Source: Roseibium sediminis (GTDB lineage: Bacteria; Pseudomonadota; Alphaproteobacteria; Rhizobiales; Stappiaceae). Taken from it: DNA of 64,000 nt. The DNA is taken from assembly GCF_008711325.1 (NCBI RefSeq), contig NZ_VXDB01000010.1:62001-126000 (forward strand). Direction: 5' to 3'. The number at the start of each line of letters is the position of its first letter. Within the stretch, counting starts at the first letter, position 1. Below, piece after piece: positions 7,158 through 16,412 of the stretch. The notes under the pieces are model-generated. The model saw only the letters and a program-made list of their open reading frames with translations, was not told the DNA's origin and did not search any database. The translations under genes were made by a program, and so were the position numbers.

Positions 7158-8531
7158 TCAGTAGGCGTATTCGCGGAACAGGTTGTCGAGGTCGCCGTTC
7201 CAGCTGCCGTTATAACGCTTCAGAAGAACATCGGCCGGGCACATGCCAGCGGCAAGCCCTTCTTCTACCGGTGCCAGATGCACCCGCTCATCCAGATCCC
7301 CGTCGCTCATGCGGGCACGGCGCTTCAGGCCTTCCTTGGAGAGGGCCACCACCTCGCGTGCCACATCCAGCAGCGTTCCATTCCTGAACGGTGTCTGGAG
7401 CGCGGTCTTGGGAACTTCAGCCCGAAGGGCAGCGCGTTCTTCAACTGTCCAGTCCTTGACCAGCTGCCAGGCCTGATCCAGCACGCCCTGATCATAAAGA
7501 AGACCAACCCAGAGCGCAGGCAAGGCACAGATCCGGCGCCAGGGGCCGCCATCTGCCCCGCGCATCTCGATGTATTTCTTCAGGCGGACATCCGGGAAGA
7601 GCGTCGACAGGTGATTGTTCCAGTCACCCACATTCGGGCGGGCGTCCGGAACCTTGCCTTCAAGCGCGCCATTCATGAACTGACGGAATGTCGTATCGGT
7701 GGCATCGAAGTAGCGATCACCACGCTTGACGAAATACATCGGCACGTCGATCGCCCACTCGACATAACGCTCGAAACCAAAACCGTCCTCGAAGGCAAAC
7801 GGCATGTCGCCGGTGCGGTCGGCGTCCGTATCCGTCCAGATATGGCCACGGAAAGACTTGAAGCCGTTCGGCTTGCCTTCGGTGAAGGGGGAATTTGCAA
7901 AGATCGCAGTCGCCAGCGGCTGAAGTGCCAGACCGACACGCATCTTTTGCACCATGTCGGCTTCCGACGAGAAGTCGAGATTCACCTGAATGGTGGAGGT
8001 GCGGAACATCATGTCGAGGCCAAGGCTCCCGACCTTCGGCATGTAACGCGCCATGATTTCATAGCGGGATTTCGGCATGACCGGTACTTCGTCTCGCCGC
8101 CAGTTCGGCGTCATGCCAACGCCCAGAAATCCGATGCCCAGCGGATCGGCGACCTGACGGACATGGGCCAAATGTGCATTGGCTTCACGGCATGTCAGAT
8201 GAAGATTGTCGAGTGGCGCACCGGAAAGTTCGAACTGCCCGCCCGGCTCGATGGAAATGGCACCGCCGCCCTTGGGATCCGCAAGGCCGATGATGTTGCC
8301 TGCATCCTCGATGCGATCCCAGCCGAGGATCTTTTCCATGCCTTCCAATACGGCACGCACGCCCTTGTCGCCGTGATAGGGGATCGGGGAGCGATCAGCT
8401 ACATAAAACCCGAACTTTTCGTGCTCGGTTCCGATCCGAAACTTGTCTGCAGGTTTGCAGCCTTCCGCAAGGGTCGCAGCCAGCTCTGCAACGCTTTCAA
8501 TAGGTGTCGAATCGACTGTATCGCGGGCCAT
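7158..8531 (-). CDS. gshA: Glutamate-cysteine ligase (plant/alphaproteobacterial type)
   Basis: The 457-residue enzyme catalyses the ATP-dependent joining of glutamate and cysteine, the first step of glutathione synthesis, in the cytoplasm. It belongs to the GCS2 class shared by plants and alphaproteobacteria, seen in KFRIGTEHEKFGF, the metal-binding ISIEPGGQFELSGAPL, MMFRTSTIQVNLDF and YIEMRGADGG. Length agrees with the class. ATG 8529-8531 follows GGAGGAAG at a good distance, so the TTG codon just upstream is rejected. Glutathione synthesis fits the glutaredoxin in this window. Confidence 0.92.
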   Translation of the reverse strand: MARDTVDSTPIESVAELAATLAEGCKPADKFRIGTEHEKFGFYVADRSPIPYHGDKGVRAVLEGMEKILGWDRIEDAGNIIGLADPKGGGAISIEPGGQFELSGAPLDNLHLTCREANAHLAHVRQVADPLGIGFLGVGMTPNWRRDEVPVMPKSRYEIMARYMPKVGSLGLDMMFRTSTIQVNLDFSSEADMVQKMRVGLALQPLATAIFANSPFTEGKPNGFKSFRGHIWTDTDADRTGDMPFAFEDGFGFERYVEWAIDVPMYFVKRGDRYFDATDTTFRQFMNGALEGKVPDARPNVGDWNNHLSTLFPDVRLKKYIEMRGADGGPWRRICALPALWVGLLYDQGVLDQAWQLVKDWTVEERAALRAEVPKTALQTPFRNGTLLDVAREVVALSKEGLKRRARMSDGDLDERVHLAPVEEGLAAGMCPADVLLKRYNGSWNGDLDNLFREYAY

Positions 8532-8683
8532 ACAGGCTTCCTCCAAGTATTTGCGACTGAACCTTACAAGGGGGAAACAGCCGGTACAACGCAGCCAATC
8601 CGGTTAGTTCCGGCGCGTAATCAAGTCCAAGCCATTTAGGACCGGGAGAAAGGAATTACCAGAGGGTATTTTCGGGTCGTCAG

Positions 8684-8703
8684 AAAAACCGGATAGTTCC
8701 GGT
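8684..8703 (-). terminator. Terminator after the adenylate cyclase gene
   Basis: On the minus strand, ACCGG and CCGGT pair around a 6-base loop and five T residues follow. It lies 13 bases past the cyclase stop. Confidence 0.65.
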
Positions 8704-8716
8704 CATAAATTTCCCG

Positions 8717-10447
8717 TTAGTTGACCCGGAAGATGTCCACAGGGGCCTGCCGACCACGCAATTCCGTACTGCCGATATGCAGGTATTCTTCGCCATCGGG
8801 CAGTTGGGAAATGGTGTCCGCACTTGCCAGAATGATGGTCTTTGCCGTGGGGTCGACCGACTTTCCGTATTCCTGCAGTCGCGCGGCCACATTCACCGCA
8901 TCACCAATGACAGTGTAGTTGACCCGGTCTGACGAACCGATATTTCCGACCACCACCTTGCCGGAGTGAACACCAATGCGAACCCGCATGTCGCCGTCGG
9001 GGTGATCTTCAATGGCCTTGGCAAGAGCGCGAACCGAGGCAATTGCCTGTGCTGCGTGATCGGGCTGATGAGTCGGCGCACCCCAGAAAGCCATCACGCC
9101 ATCTCCAAGGAACTTGTCGATCGTGCCTTTTTGCGCCACCACCTGCCGGGAGACTGTCTCGAAATAGTCTGCAAGGAATGATGCTGTCTCTTCGGCAGAC
9201 AAATTGGCAGCGCGACCGGTAAACCCGGCAAGATCGGTAAAGACGATCGTCATTTCGCGCGTTTCGATGGCTCTTGTCCCCGTCATGCCCTCGGCAACCA
9301 AATTCTGTACGAGCTGCCGCGGCACATAGCGGGAAAAGGCGTTGAGGGCCCCGGCCGCGCTGTTAAATGCGCTGTTCACCTCGTCCAACTCCGCCAGTCG
9401 GGAACGGCCAAGCGGTGTAACCTTGTCAAACTCAAGGTTCTTCATGTGGGCTGCCGCATCCGCCAGCCGGTCAAGTGGCCGGCCGATCACCCGCCCAAGC
9501 AGGAAAGACAACAGCGCGCCGATGGCCAGCGCGATAACGGCGACGATGATGATGATCCGCGACTGATCCAGCGTCGAGCCGAACACATGCGCCTGATAAA
9601 TCGCGCCATAGATCCAGCCTGCTGCAGGGCCATCCTTCACTTCATCATAGACGGTTGCATACATGCGCTCGCCGAACGGAAACACCTGGCCCTTGATTTC
9701 GGCCCGCATTTCGTGGGCACCGCCAGCTTTTGTCCAGATGGCGGATAACGGGCTTTGCGGAAAATCGCCAAGACCCGGCAAGGGCTGGTCTGCGGACGGT
9801 TGAAATCCACTTGCCTTCACATCTGCAAAACTGATGACCTGATCTCGTCCGGCAAGCAGAAATGCGCCGATCTCCTGACCTTCCGCCATGCGGTCCGCGA
9901 GCCCCGTGAAGACCGAAAGCGGGTAAGCCGCAACAACGGACTGGCCGTCTGACAGGGAAACCCTGGCGACCAGTCCTGCGCCTCCCAGTTCCACCACCGG
10001 GCGGAACTGCCCCCATTCAACAGTGCCCTCACGCCCTGCTGACGTTTCCTCAGAAAAGGACAAGGTGGTTCCAACCGGCAGAAGGGCCGAATAGGTTCTT
10101 GTTATGGCTTGCCGGGCAGCAGGTGCCTGCTCTGACAAAGCCAGCCCGATTGACTGCAGGAGGCCGGTCTGCTCCTGAAAGAACCCGGACAGAATGGTCT
10201 CGTAGCGGCTGAGATTTGCGTTCGCCTGCTGGATGAGCAGCTTGCCCGCCACGTTGCGGTTGGCGGACGAAACATAGGTGATTATGGCGCCGCAGATGAC
10301 CACAAGAACAAGCGAGAACACCAACCCTATGGCTGCGCCCACCGAAAGCCGGAACCGTCTGGTTGTTTCCCCTCCGCTACTGCTGGAGGAGTGTCTTGAC
10401 CCGGAAACCGGAATGGCCTGATCTGGTGGGAGGATGTCCTGCGTCAA
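8717..10447 (-). CDS. Membrane class III adenylate cyclase with periplasmic sensor and HAMP domain
   Basis: A 576-residue protein with one membrane helix near residues 36-58, a periplasmic sensor region of about 240 residues, a second helix near 300-322, a HAMP-like linker, and a class III nucleotide cyclase domain from about residue 390. Metal-binding aspartates are in FTDLAGFTG and KFLGDGVMAFWG. The Lys of IDKFLGDG and the Asp of VIGDAVNVAARL are the residues that select ATP, so cyclic AMP is the expected product. A TTG start is used, 3 bases after the rsmE stop; the nearby ATG is out of frame. Translation is probably coupled to rsmE. The external signal is unknown. Confidence 0.85.
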   Translation of the reverse strand: MTQDILPPDQAIPVSGSRHSSSSSGGETTRRFRLSVGAAIGLVFSLVLVVICGAIITYVSSANRNVAGKLLIQQANANLSRYETILSGFFQEQTGLLQSIGLALSEQAPAARQAITRTYSALLPVGTTLSFSEETSAGREGTVEWGQFRPVVELGGAGLVARVSLSDGQSVVAAYPLSVFTGLADRMAEGQEIGAFLLAGRDQVISFADVKASGFQPSADQPLPGLGDFPQSPLSAIWTKAGGAHEMRAEIKGQVFPFGERMYATVYDEVKDGPAAGWIYGAIYQAHVFGSTLDQSRIIIIVAVIALAIGALLSFLLGRVIGRPLDRLADAAAHMKNLEFDKVTPLGRSRLAELDEVNSAFNSAAGALNAFSRYVPRQLVQNLVAEGMTGTRAIETREMTIVFTDLAGFTGRAANLSAEETASFLADYFETVSRQVVAQKGTIDKFLGDGVMAFWGAPTHQPDHAAQAIASVRALAKAIEDHPDGDMRVRIGVHSGKVVVGNIGSSDRVNYTVIGDAVNVAARLQEYGKSVDPTAKTIILASADTISQLPDGEEYLHIGSTELRGRQAPVDIFRVN

Positions 10448-10450
10448 TAC

Positions 10451-11209
10451 TCATGTCCAATCCCCGACAGTTGTCTGGATGACCGCAAGGGCGGCAACCG
10501 CAGCCGTGTCGGCGCGCAATATTCTCGGCCCGAGCGGAATCGGGACTACAAAATCCAAGTCGCGCAACATTGCCCGCTCCTCAACCGAAAATCCACCCTC
10601 GGGCCCAATCAGGAATGCAAGTTGCGCCGGACGTTTTTCCGCCAGCTCTGCCAGCTTGACCAATGGATTGGTTGTTTCGGAACTTTCGTCACAAAACAGG
10701 ATTATCCGCTCCGGATGGGTCTGGGGCCATGATGTGAGCAGGGCCTTGAGCGGCTGCGGCTCGACGACGGATGGAACCGACAGGACGCCGCATTGCTCCG
10801 CAGCTTCGATCACATTCGCTTCCATTCGCTCCAGATTAACCCGGTTCGACTGCGTGTGCTGGGTCATGACGGGCCGCAAACTGCCCACGCCCATCTCCAC
10901 GGCCTTTTGCACCATGTAGTCCAGCCGGGCATGTTTGAGAGGGGCAAAAAGATAGAGAAGGTCGTTGACCTTCGTCTGTTCCCGCGTCTGCTCGACCAGC
11001 TCCAGCGTACAGGCCTTGCGTCCGGTTGCCCGGATTTCCGCAAGCCATTCGCCGTTTTTGCCGTCAAAGGCCAGCACCTTGTCGCCATCCTTGAGGCGAA
11101 GGACGTTGAGAAGATAGTTGGCCTGACCGCGGTCAACCTCGATCCGGGCCCCTTCCGCCAGAATATGGCGCAGAAAAAGCCGCTGCATGTTGAATTCGTA
11201 ATTTGGCAT
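10451..11209 (-). CDS. rsmE: 16S rRNA (uracil-1498 N3)-methyltransferase RsmE
   Basis: The 252-residue protein is a SPOUT-class methyltransferase that methylates U1498 in the decoding site of 16S rRNA. It has an N-terminal PUA-like domain ([27 protein letters not shown]) and the knotted C-terminal domain with [10 protein letters not shown] and [12 protein letters not shown], which bind S-adenosylmethionine. The ATG at 11207-11209 begins [12 protein letters not shown], the expected family N-terminus; an ATG 30 bases upstream is possible. A cyclase gene follows after 3 bases. Confidence 0.92.
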   Translation of the reverse strand: MPNYEFNMQRLFLRHILAEGARIEVDRGQANYLLNVLRLKDGDKVLAFDGKNGEWLAEIRATGRKACTLELVEQTREQTKVNDLLYLFAPLKHARLDYMVQKAVEMGVGSLRPVMTQHTQSNRVNLERMEANVIEAAEQCGVLSVPSVVEPQPLKALLTSWPQTHPERIILFCDESSETTNPLVKLAELAEKRPAQLAFLIGPEGGFSVEERAMLRDLDFVVPIPLGPRILRADTAAVAALAVIQTTVGDWT

Positions 11210-11361
11210 GGGCGCAGTTTGATGTGACGGCTGTGGCATTTCAATGACGATGGGGTTCGGCCTTAAAACTGTCCCCCGCATTTGCGAAGGGGACCAGCTG
11301 CCCGACTTGACCCTTGCAGATCAAGGCGGCACCTTGCAGCTAGAAGAGCAGGAATCAGACC

Positions 11362-12936
11362 TTGGCCGACCCCCAATCGAATGTGGCGGAATTCTCCGTT
11401 TCGGAAATCTCCTTTTCCATCAAGAAGACGATGGAAGACGCATTCGGCTATGTGCGGGTGCGCGGCGAACTGGGCCGCATTTCCCGCCCCGGTTCCGGTC
11501 ACATCTATCTGGACCTGAAGGACGATCGCTCAGTCCTGTCGGGTGTCATCTGGAAGGGCGCGGCATCCAAGCTGAAGATCCAGCCGGAACAGGGGCTGGA
11601 GGTCATCGCCACGGGCAAGATCACCACCTTCCCCGGACAGTCGAAATACCAGATGGTGATTGACGCTCTGGAGCCTGCAGGTGCCGGTGCGCTGATGGCG
11701 CTTCTGGAAGAACGCAAGAAGAAGCTTGCCGCCGAGGGCCTCTTTGCCGCGGAACGCAAAAAGCAGCTTCCCGGCATGCCTCGCGTCATCGGGGTTGTCA
11801 CCTCACCGACCGGCGCGGTTATCCGCGACATCCTTCACCGGATTGGCGACCGGTTTCCGCTCCACGTTCTCGTCTGGCCCGTTCGGGTTCAGGGCGAGAC
11901 GTCAGGGGCGGAAGTTGCGAACGGCATTCGCGGCTTCAATGCCCTGCAACCGGGCGGAGACATTCCCCGCCCCGATCTCATCATCGTTGCCCGAGGCGGC
12001 GGCAGCATCGAGGATCTGTGGGGTTTCAATGACGAAGCGGTGGTGCGTGCGGCCGCAGCCAGCGACATTCCACTGATCTCCGCCGTTGGCCACGAGACCG
12101 ACTGGACGCTGATCGATCTTGCCGCAGACCTCCGCGCTCCGACGCCGACAGGTGCCGCCGAGATCGCCGTTCCGGTCAAGGCAGACCTGATGGCGACGGT
12201 GGACGATCTGTCTCGCCGTCTTGCCTCTGGCCTCAATCGCCTGATTTCCAATCGCCGGACTGAATTGCGAGCAGCCGGAGCTGCCCTTCCCGCCTCGCGC
12301 GACCTGCTGGCCCTGCCACGCCAACGCTTCGACACCGCTGCGGGCAGTCTGGAACGGGCCCTTATCGTCAACACGCGCAGCCATCGCAGCGCGTTTGACG
12401 GTATCTCCGCAAGGCTGTCTCCCATCGTGCTCAGCCGCGGCATCGGGCTTGCAAAGGATCGGCTGACAACGCTTGACGACAGGCAGATACGCGCCTTGCG
12501 CGTTGCCGTCCAATCTCGCCGCCAGGCCCATGACGCTATTGCAGCCCGCCTGACACCAGACCGGCTGCGGCACCAATCTGCACTTGGCCGGGAGCGACTG
12601 GCGGCTCTTTCAGAACGTATGAACCGGGCTTACGGGAACAGGCTGCAGACCGAAAAGGCCCGTTTGCACGGCCTTGAAAAGCTGCTCAACTCCCTCTCTT
12701 ACAAGGAGGTGCTGTCTCGCGGCTACGCGGTCATTCGCGATGAAAGCGGCGACCCAATGCGCAGCGTTGCCAGCGTTGCTTCCGGCGCACGCATTTCAGT
12801 TGAACTCTCCGATGGTTCCTTTGACGCCATGGCCCTGGGTGATGAGGCTGTCCAGCCGCCCAAACCCAAGTCGGCGGCCAAGCTAAAAAAATCCTCTGGA
12901 GGGTCAAAACCTGCGTCTCAAGGCAGTCTATTCTGA
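11362..12936 (+). CDS. xseA: Exodeoxyribonuclease VII large subunit
   Basis: The 524-residue subunit XseA carries the active site of exonuclease VII, which degrades single-stranded DNA from both ends. The N-terminal OB fold begins with [17 protein letters not shown] and [12 protein letters not shown]. The catalytic core shows [41 protein letters not shown] and [30 protein letters not shown] long coiled-coil region and a short Lys/Pro-rich tail follow. No ATG precedes the family N-terminus, so the TTG at 11362 is the likely start, with AGGAA upstream. The small subunit XseB is not in the window. It is divergent from rsmE. Confidence 0.93.
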   Translation: MADPQSNVAEFSVSEISFSIKKTMEDAFGYVRVRGELGRISRPGSGHIYLDLKDDRSVLSGVIWKGAASKLKIQPEQGLEVIATGKITTFPGQSKYQMVIDALEPAGAGALMALLEERKKKLAAEGLFAAERKKQLPGMPRVIGVVTSPTGAVIRDILHRIGDRFPLHVLVWPVRVQGETSGAEVANGIRGFNALQPGGDIPRPDLIIVARGGGSIEDLWGFNDEAVVRAAAASDIPLISAVGHETDWTLIDLAADLRAPTPTGAAEIAVPVKADLMATVDDLSRRLASGLNRLISNRRTELRAAGAALPASRDLLALPRQRFDTAAGSLERALIVNTRSHRSAFDGISARLSPIVLSRGIGLAKDRLTTLDDRQIRALRVAVQSRRQAHDAIAARLTPDRLRHQSALGRERLAALSERMNRAYGNRLQTEKARLHGLEKLLNSLSYKEVLSRGYAVIRDESGDPMRSVASVASGARISVELSDGSFDAMALGDEAVQPPKPKSAAKLKKSSGGSKPASQGSLF

Positions 12937-13097
12937 TCTGCAGGTCCTTCCGCTGTTGCTTGAAGAAGTTGCCAAAGTGGCAGCAGGATAAAATCTGACT
13001 TTTCAGGGAAAGCACCTGTTCACCACGTCAGTTCGCGTGATTGAAAGAGCCTATCCGTAAAGTACCTGATGATTTCGCATCGGGGATACTCGGCAAC

Positions 13098-13535
13098 ATG
13101 GCATATAATGAATCCATCGGTTCATCGGGCGCCCCACCCGTCAGCGGACACCTGCGGGATCTTCTGCTGCTGGTTTTCAGTTTTGACGGGCGCATGGGAC
13201 GACAGACCTACTGGCTCCTCTGGGCGGGCCTTACCGCCGTGAAGTGCCTGTCATTTTTGGGGCTTCTCTGGATGTATACCATCGTGAAGTCGGAGGAGGT
13301 TCCACCGCACCTTGCAGATCTCGGCTACATTGGCGGCCTGTTGCTCGTGCTTGTCATGTTCTTCGCCCTGATCGGGCGCGCCTCGATTGAAGCCCGGCGA
13401 AATCATGACAGAGGCCAGTCTGCACTCTTGCTGGCTCTGATCTTTGTCCCTGTCCTGGGACCTTTCTTCTATTTGTATCTGTTCGTGGCCAACGGTTTTT
13501 TGGCAGGAACACCAGAACCCAACGCGTATGGATGA
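13098..13535 (+). CDS. DUF805 inner-membrane protein, copy 1
   Basis: A 145-residue protein with the DUF805 signature: FSFDGRMGRQTYWLL before the first helix, EARRNHDRGQSALLLAL, and the closing YLYLFVANGFLAGTPEPNAYG. Three to four membrane helices are predicted by eye. DUF805 proteins are small inner-membrane proteins of unknown function. ATG 13098 was chosen over a TTG 57 bases upstream because it places a normal short tail before the motif. A second DUF805 gene follows 271 bases later. Confidence 0.75.
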   Translation: MAYNESIGSSGAPPVSGHLRDLLLLVFSFDGRMGRQTYWLLWAGLTAVKCLSFLGLLWMYTIVKSEEVPPHLADLGYIGGLLLVLVMFFALIGRASIEARRNHDRGQSALLLALIFVPVLGPFFYLYLFVANGFLAGTPEPNAYG

Positions 13536-13806
13536 AAACCACCCTCCACAGAATGGTCGTAAGACTGGTCTTTTTTCAAAGTGAGTCCCGGCGCACCAGC
13601 GCAACATATTCCTTTGAGTTACTCTTCAAATCCGCCACACCCCCCAAATATAACTTATGGTTACTTATTTACTTCCACATGACAAACCGTCACCATTCAC
13701 AGACTAGTTCCATTAATACTTATTTCACCAGTATTTTTTACGCGAATATAAAATCTCATTGCTACATTTTCGAATGATTTTATTTTAGTGAGAGAAAAGA
13801 CCACCC
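13536..13806. other. AT-rich intergenic region between the two DUF805 genes
   Basis: This 271-base stretch turns strongly AT-rich from about 13620, unlike the GC-rich genes around it. I see no convincing gene. It probably holds the promoter of the second DUF805 gene. The low GC content could also mark a transferred junction. Confidence 0.4.
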
Positions 13807-14364
13807 ATGGAAAAGAAACAATTTGGACGCCGCGGGCCGGAGCAGCAAGCAAGATCAAGCGGCTCCTTTACGGCAAATTCAGCCTACACTTCTTCAACCC
13901 CGGCCATGAGCCCGTCCGGCCTCTCGGCAGGTGATTTCGATGCCCTCGACTTTGCCAGCAACGCCAGTGTCGGCTCACCCCGGGGCGTTATTTGGCTTCT
14001 GTTCGGATTTGACGGTCGCCTTGGACGCGGAGCCTACTGGATGATCGGCATCCCGCGCTTTATTGTTCATTTCGTTGTAGCTGCAGTACTTTTCACCAAA
14101 CACCCGGAAATTCTGACCGGATCGCTGATGGACTTCGGCATGTTCCTGTTCGGAGCTACCGAAGGCCTTTATTATCTTGCGCCTCTCGTTCCATTGACTG
14201 TTTGTTATTGGTCTTTGGAAAGCCGCAGAATTCACGATCGTGGGCACTCCGCTCTTTGGCTCATGCTATTGTTCATGCCGATTGTGAATTTGGTTTACGG
14301 CGTTTACCTCTTCGTGGCCAACGGCTTCTTTGCCGGAACGCCCGGAAGAAACGAATTCGGATAA
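13807..14364 (+). CDS. DUF805 inner-membrane protein, copy 2, with low-complexity N-terminus
   Basis: A 185-residue paralogue of the preceding gene. The DUF805 part starts near residue 63 (LLFGFDGRLGRGAYWM), continues through ESRRIHDRGHSALWLML, and ends YLFVANGFFAGTPGRNEFG, nearly the same as copy 1. In front is a Ser/Gln/Ala-rich tail of about 60 residues that copy 1 lacks and that looks disordered. ATG at 13807. Its natural 3' terminator is now separated from it by an IS200 element. Confidence 0.75.
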   Translation: MEKKQFGRRGPEQQARSSGSFTANSAYTSSTPAMSPSGLSAGDFDALDFASNASVGSPRGVIWLLFGFDGRLGRGAYWMIGIPRFIVHFVVAAVLFTKHPEILTGSLMDFGMFLFGATEGLYYLAPLVPLTVCYWSLESRRIHDRGHSALWLMLLFMPIVNLVYGVYLFVANGFFAGTPGRNEFG

Positions 14365-14371
14365 GTCACAG

Positions 14372-14392
14372 ACCTCCACCAGAGGTGGAGGT
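14372..14392. repeat. IS200 end hairpin (distal to the transposase start)
   Basis: ACCTCCACC and GGTGGAGGT pair around AGA. This is the type of subterminal palindrome that TnpA recognises as single-stranded DNA. Confidence 0.75.
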
Positions 14393-14436
14393 TTGTAACG
14401 CTGCGCTTGGGCCACTAGAAGTGGCTTTGTCGGGGT

Positions 14437-14871
14437 TTAATAGCTGGGCTTGAACATATCTGCAAAGTCAGAGGCCTTATCCTGCTTTTCCTGATTGCGG
14501 ATATAGCGTCTGACGACCTGCTCATTGTAGCCCGTGGTTGATACGAAGTATCCGCGTGCCCAAAAGTGATACCCCTTATAGCGGCGTTTCTTGGCATAGC
14601 GGTTCGCCACGTACAGCGCGGTTTTCCCTTTCAAGAACCCCACAATATGCGCCACCGAGTATTTCGGAGGGATCGAGATCAGCATATGTACGTGGTCGGG
14701 CATCAGGTGCCCTTCCTCAATATGGCAGCCCTTTTGGCTCGCCAGTTTCACAAATTGGTCGCGCAACTCGGTGCGCAAATCTCCGTAAAGCCGCTTCGTG
14801 CGGCACTTGCTGCCAAATACAACGTGGTATTTGCAGTCCCAAGTGCTGTGTGATAGGTGATTTTCATCCAT
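14437..14871 (-). CDS. tnpA: IS200-type transposase TnpA (Y1 HUH single-strand transposase)
   Basis: A 144-residue transposase of the Y1 HUH class. It has the metal-binding HUH motif in MPDHVHMLISIP and the catalytic Tyr in the helix VVRRYIRNQEKQD, plus the typical start STWDCKYHVVF. Such enzymes cut and rejoin single-stranded DNA at end hairpins, often at replication forks. Length is nearly full, both active-site motifs are intact and no frameshift is seen, so it is probably active. GGAGG lies 5 bases before ATG 14869-14871 but can be buried in a leader hairpin. Confidence 0.88.
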   Translation of the reverse strand: MDENHLSHSTWDCKYHVVFGSKCRTKRLYGDLRTELRDQFVKLASQKGCHIEEGHLMPDHVHMLISIPPKYSVAHIVGFLKGKTALYVANRYAKKRRYKGYHFWARGYFVSTTGYNEQVVRRYIRNQEKQDKASDFADMFKPSY

Positions 14872-14875
14872 AAAA

Positions 14876-14922
14876 ACCTCCATGCTTGATCGGTGCCACT
14901 GCAATGGCCCAAGCGTGGAGGT
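14876..14922 (-). promoter_or_regulatory. 5'-UTR stem-loop that would hide the tnpA ribosome binding site
   Basis: On the plus strand the arms are ACCTCCATGCTTG (14876-14888) and CAAGCGTGGAGGT (14910-14922); 12 of 13 positions pair. In the tnpA transcript the GGAGG of the ribosome binding site lies inside the stem. IS200 is known to lower transposase translation with such a leader structure. Confidence 0.7.
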
Positions 14923-14952
14923 CTCTTTCCCACAATGTAGAACTTGTCCAGT

Positions 14953-14971
14953 CCTCCACCGAAGGTGGAGG
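14953..14971. repeat. IS200 end hairpin (proximal to the transposase start)
   Basis: CCTCCACC and GGTGGAGG pair around GAA, matching the palindrome at the other end in its eight inner arm bases. Confidence 0.75.
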
Positions 14972-14987
14972 TTTAATGCTATGCAAG

Positions 14988-15019
14988 AAAAAACCGCCGC
15001 TCGATTGAGCGGCGGTTTT
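14988..15019. terminator. Bidirectional Rho-independent terminator
   Basis: CCGCCGCTC and GAGCGGCGG pair around GATT. Six A residues precede the stem and four T residues follow it, so it can end transcription both ways: the TRAP operon on the minus strand and, formerly, the DUF805 gene on the plus strand. Confidence 0.88.
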
Positions 15020-15041
15020 GCATTTGGGGTGACCTTCAGGT

Positions 15042-16412
15042 TTATCCCATCAGGGACGGCAAGAAGGTGATGATCGACGGGAAGGCCAGAAGCCCCGCAA
15101 TCGTCAGAACATCCGCAACGAAGAATGGCACACAGCCGCGGAAGACTTCCTGAACCGGAATGTCTGGACGAACACCGGCGACGACGAAGCAGTTCAGTCC
15201 TATGGGCGGCGTTATCAAACAGAGCTCCGCCATCTTGACCACCAGAATACCGAACCAGATCGCACAGGCCTCACCCGACAGGCCAAAGGCGCTGTCTGCA
15301 GCCGAGACCGTTTCCCCGCCATTGAGAGCCATGACCGCCGGATAGACGACTGGCAGCGTCAGGATCAGCATGCCGATTGCATCCATGAACATGCCCAGCA
15401 CCGCATAGGCAAGCAGGATCATCACCAGAACCATCCACGGCGAGAATTCCAGACCAACGATGAACGCCTTGAAGGCGTCCGGCAAGCCTGCAAAGCCGAG
15501 GAACCGGACATAGACCAGCACACCCCAGATGAGCGTGAAGATCATGACCGTCAGCTTTGCCGTCTCATGCAGCGCCTGACCAAGCTGCTTGGGCTTCATG
15601 CCTTTCAGGAAGGCCACGCAGAGAACGACAAAGGCGCCCAGCGAGCCCGCTTCGGTCGGTGTCGCCAGACCGAAAAAGAAGGAGCAAAAAATGATGCCCA
15701 CGACCGCAATGATCGGGAAAGTGCCGGGCAGGGACTCGATCTTTTCGCTCCAGCTGTAGGATCGGGTCGGCGGTGCATCTCCCTTCCACATCGCAATGAT
15801 CACGATAATCCCGACATAGATCAGCGCTGAGAACACCCCCGGCAGGAAACCGGCAATCAGCAACTTGCCGACAGACTGCTCCACCAAAATGGCGTAGATC
15901 ACGAGAATGGCCGAGGGCGGGATCAGGGACGCCAGGGTTCCACCAGCAGCGACAACCGCGGCGGACATGCGCTTGGAATATCCGGCTTCCAGCATTTCCG
16001 GGATCGCAACGCGGGCAAAGACTGCTGCCGTTGCCACGGACGCGCCGGAGACAGCCGCAAAGCCTGCGGTTGAAAACACGGTACCCACCGCCATACCGCC
16101 GGGCAACCAGCCGAGCCATCGCTTGGCTGCCTCGAAGAGCTTCTTTGTGAACCCCGCATAAAAGGCCAGAAAGCCGATGAGGATGAAGGTCGGCAGGACC
16201 GAAAGGGCATACGTGACAGATTTTGAGTGCGGTATGGTGCCCGCCATCTTCACCGCCGTCATGAAGCCACGTTCAAAACCCTGCATGAGGGAGAAGTGGA
16301 TGATCAGGCCGACTACTCCGGTAAGGGCAGCGGCAAAGGCCACACGGACACCGATGATAACAAGGACGAGCAGGACGCCCGTCATCATCAAACCTACTTC
16401 AAACGGAGTCAT
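15042..16412 (-). CDS. dctM: TRAP transporter large permease DctM
   Basis: The 456-residue integral membrane protein is the DctM subunit of a tripartite ATP-independent periplasmic transporter and forms the sodium- or proton-driven translocation pathway. About twelve hydrophobic segments are visible. Family motifs include the Gly-rich FAAVSGASVATAAVFA, GGTLASLIPPSAILVIYAI, GLATPTEAGSLGA, and GMFMDAIGMLILTLPVV. It overlaps dctQ by 4 bases (ATGA), indicating translational coupling. A terminator follows. Confidence 0.93.
   Translation of the reverse strand: MTPFEVGLMMTGVLLVLVIIGVRVAFAAALTGVVGLIIHFSLMQGFERGFMTAVKMAGTIPHSKSVTYALSVLPTFILIGFLAFYAGFTKKLFEAAKRWLGWLPGGMAVGTVFSTAGFAAVSGASVATAAVFARVAIPEMLEAGYSKRMSAAVVAAGGTLASLIPPSAILVIYAILVEQSVGKLLIAGFLPGVFSALIYVGIIVIIAMWKGDAPPTRSYSWSEKIESLPGTFPIIAVVGIIFCSFFFGLATPTEAGSLGAFVVLCVAFLKGMKPKQLGQALHETAKLTVMIFTLIWGVLVYVRFLGFAGLPDAFKAFIVGLEFSPWMVLVMILLAYAVLGMFMDAIGMLILTLPVVYPAVMALNGGETVSAADSAFGLSGEACAIWFGILVVKMAELCLITPPIGLNCFVVAGVRPDIPVQEVFRGCVPFFVADVLTIAGLLAFPSIITFLPSLMG

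Larger units (their letters stand above)
14365..14985 (-). mobile_element. IS200-group insertion sequence (IS200/IS605 family)
   Basis: A single transposase gene, no tnpB, and hairpins at both ends instead of terminal inverted repeats identify an IS200-group element of about 0.6 kb. The end hairpins at 14372-14392 and 14953-14971 share the arms CCTCCACC and GGTGGAGG and are both followed by GGTTT. Exact cleavage points cannot be fixed without an empty site. It sits between the second DUF805 gene and a bidirectional terminator, and interrupts no gene. Confidence 0.8.

Noticed and set aside
7278..8639. Long open plus-strand frame (453 codons) opposite gshA
   Set aside because: It mirrors the coding frame of gshA, has no recognisable family motif and no ribosome binding site; gshA itself is unmistakable.
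14372..14971. Repeated CCTCCACC/GGTGGAGG as a CRISPR-like array
   Set aside because: Only two end copies exist plus a leader hairpin, with a transposase between; this is IS200 architecture.
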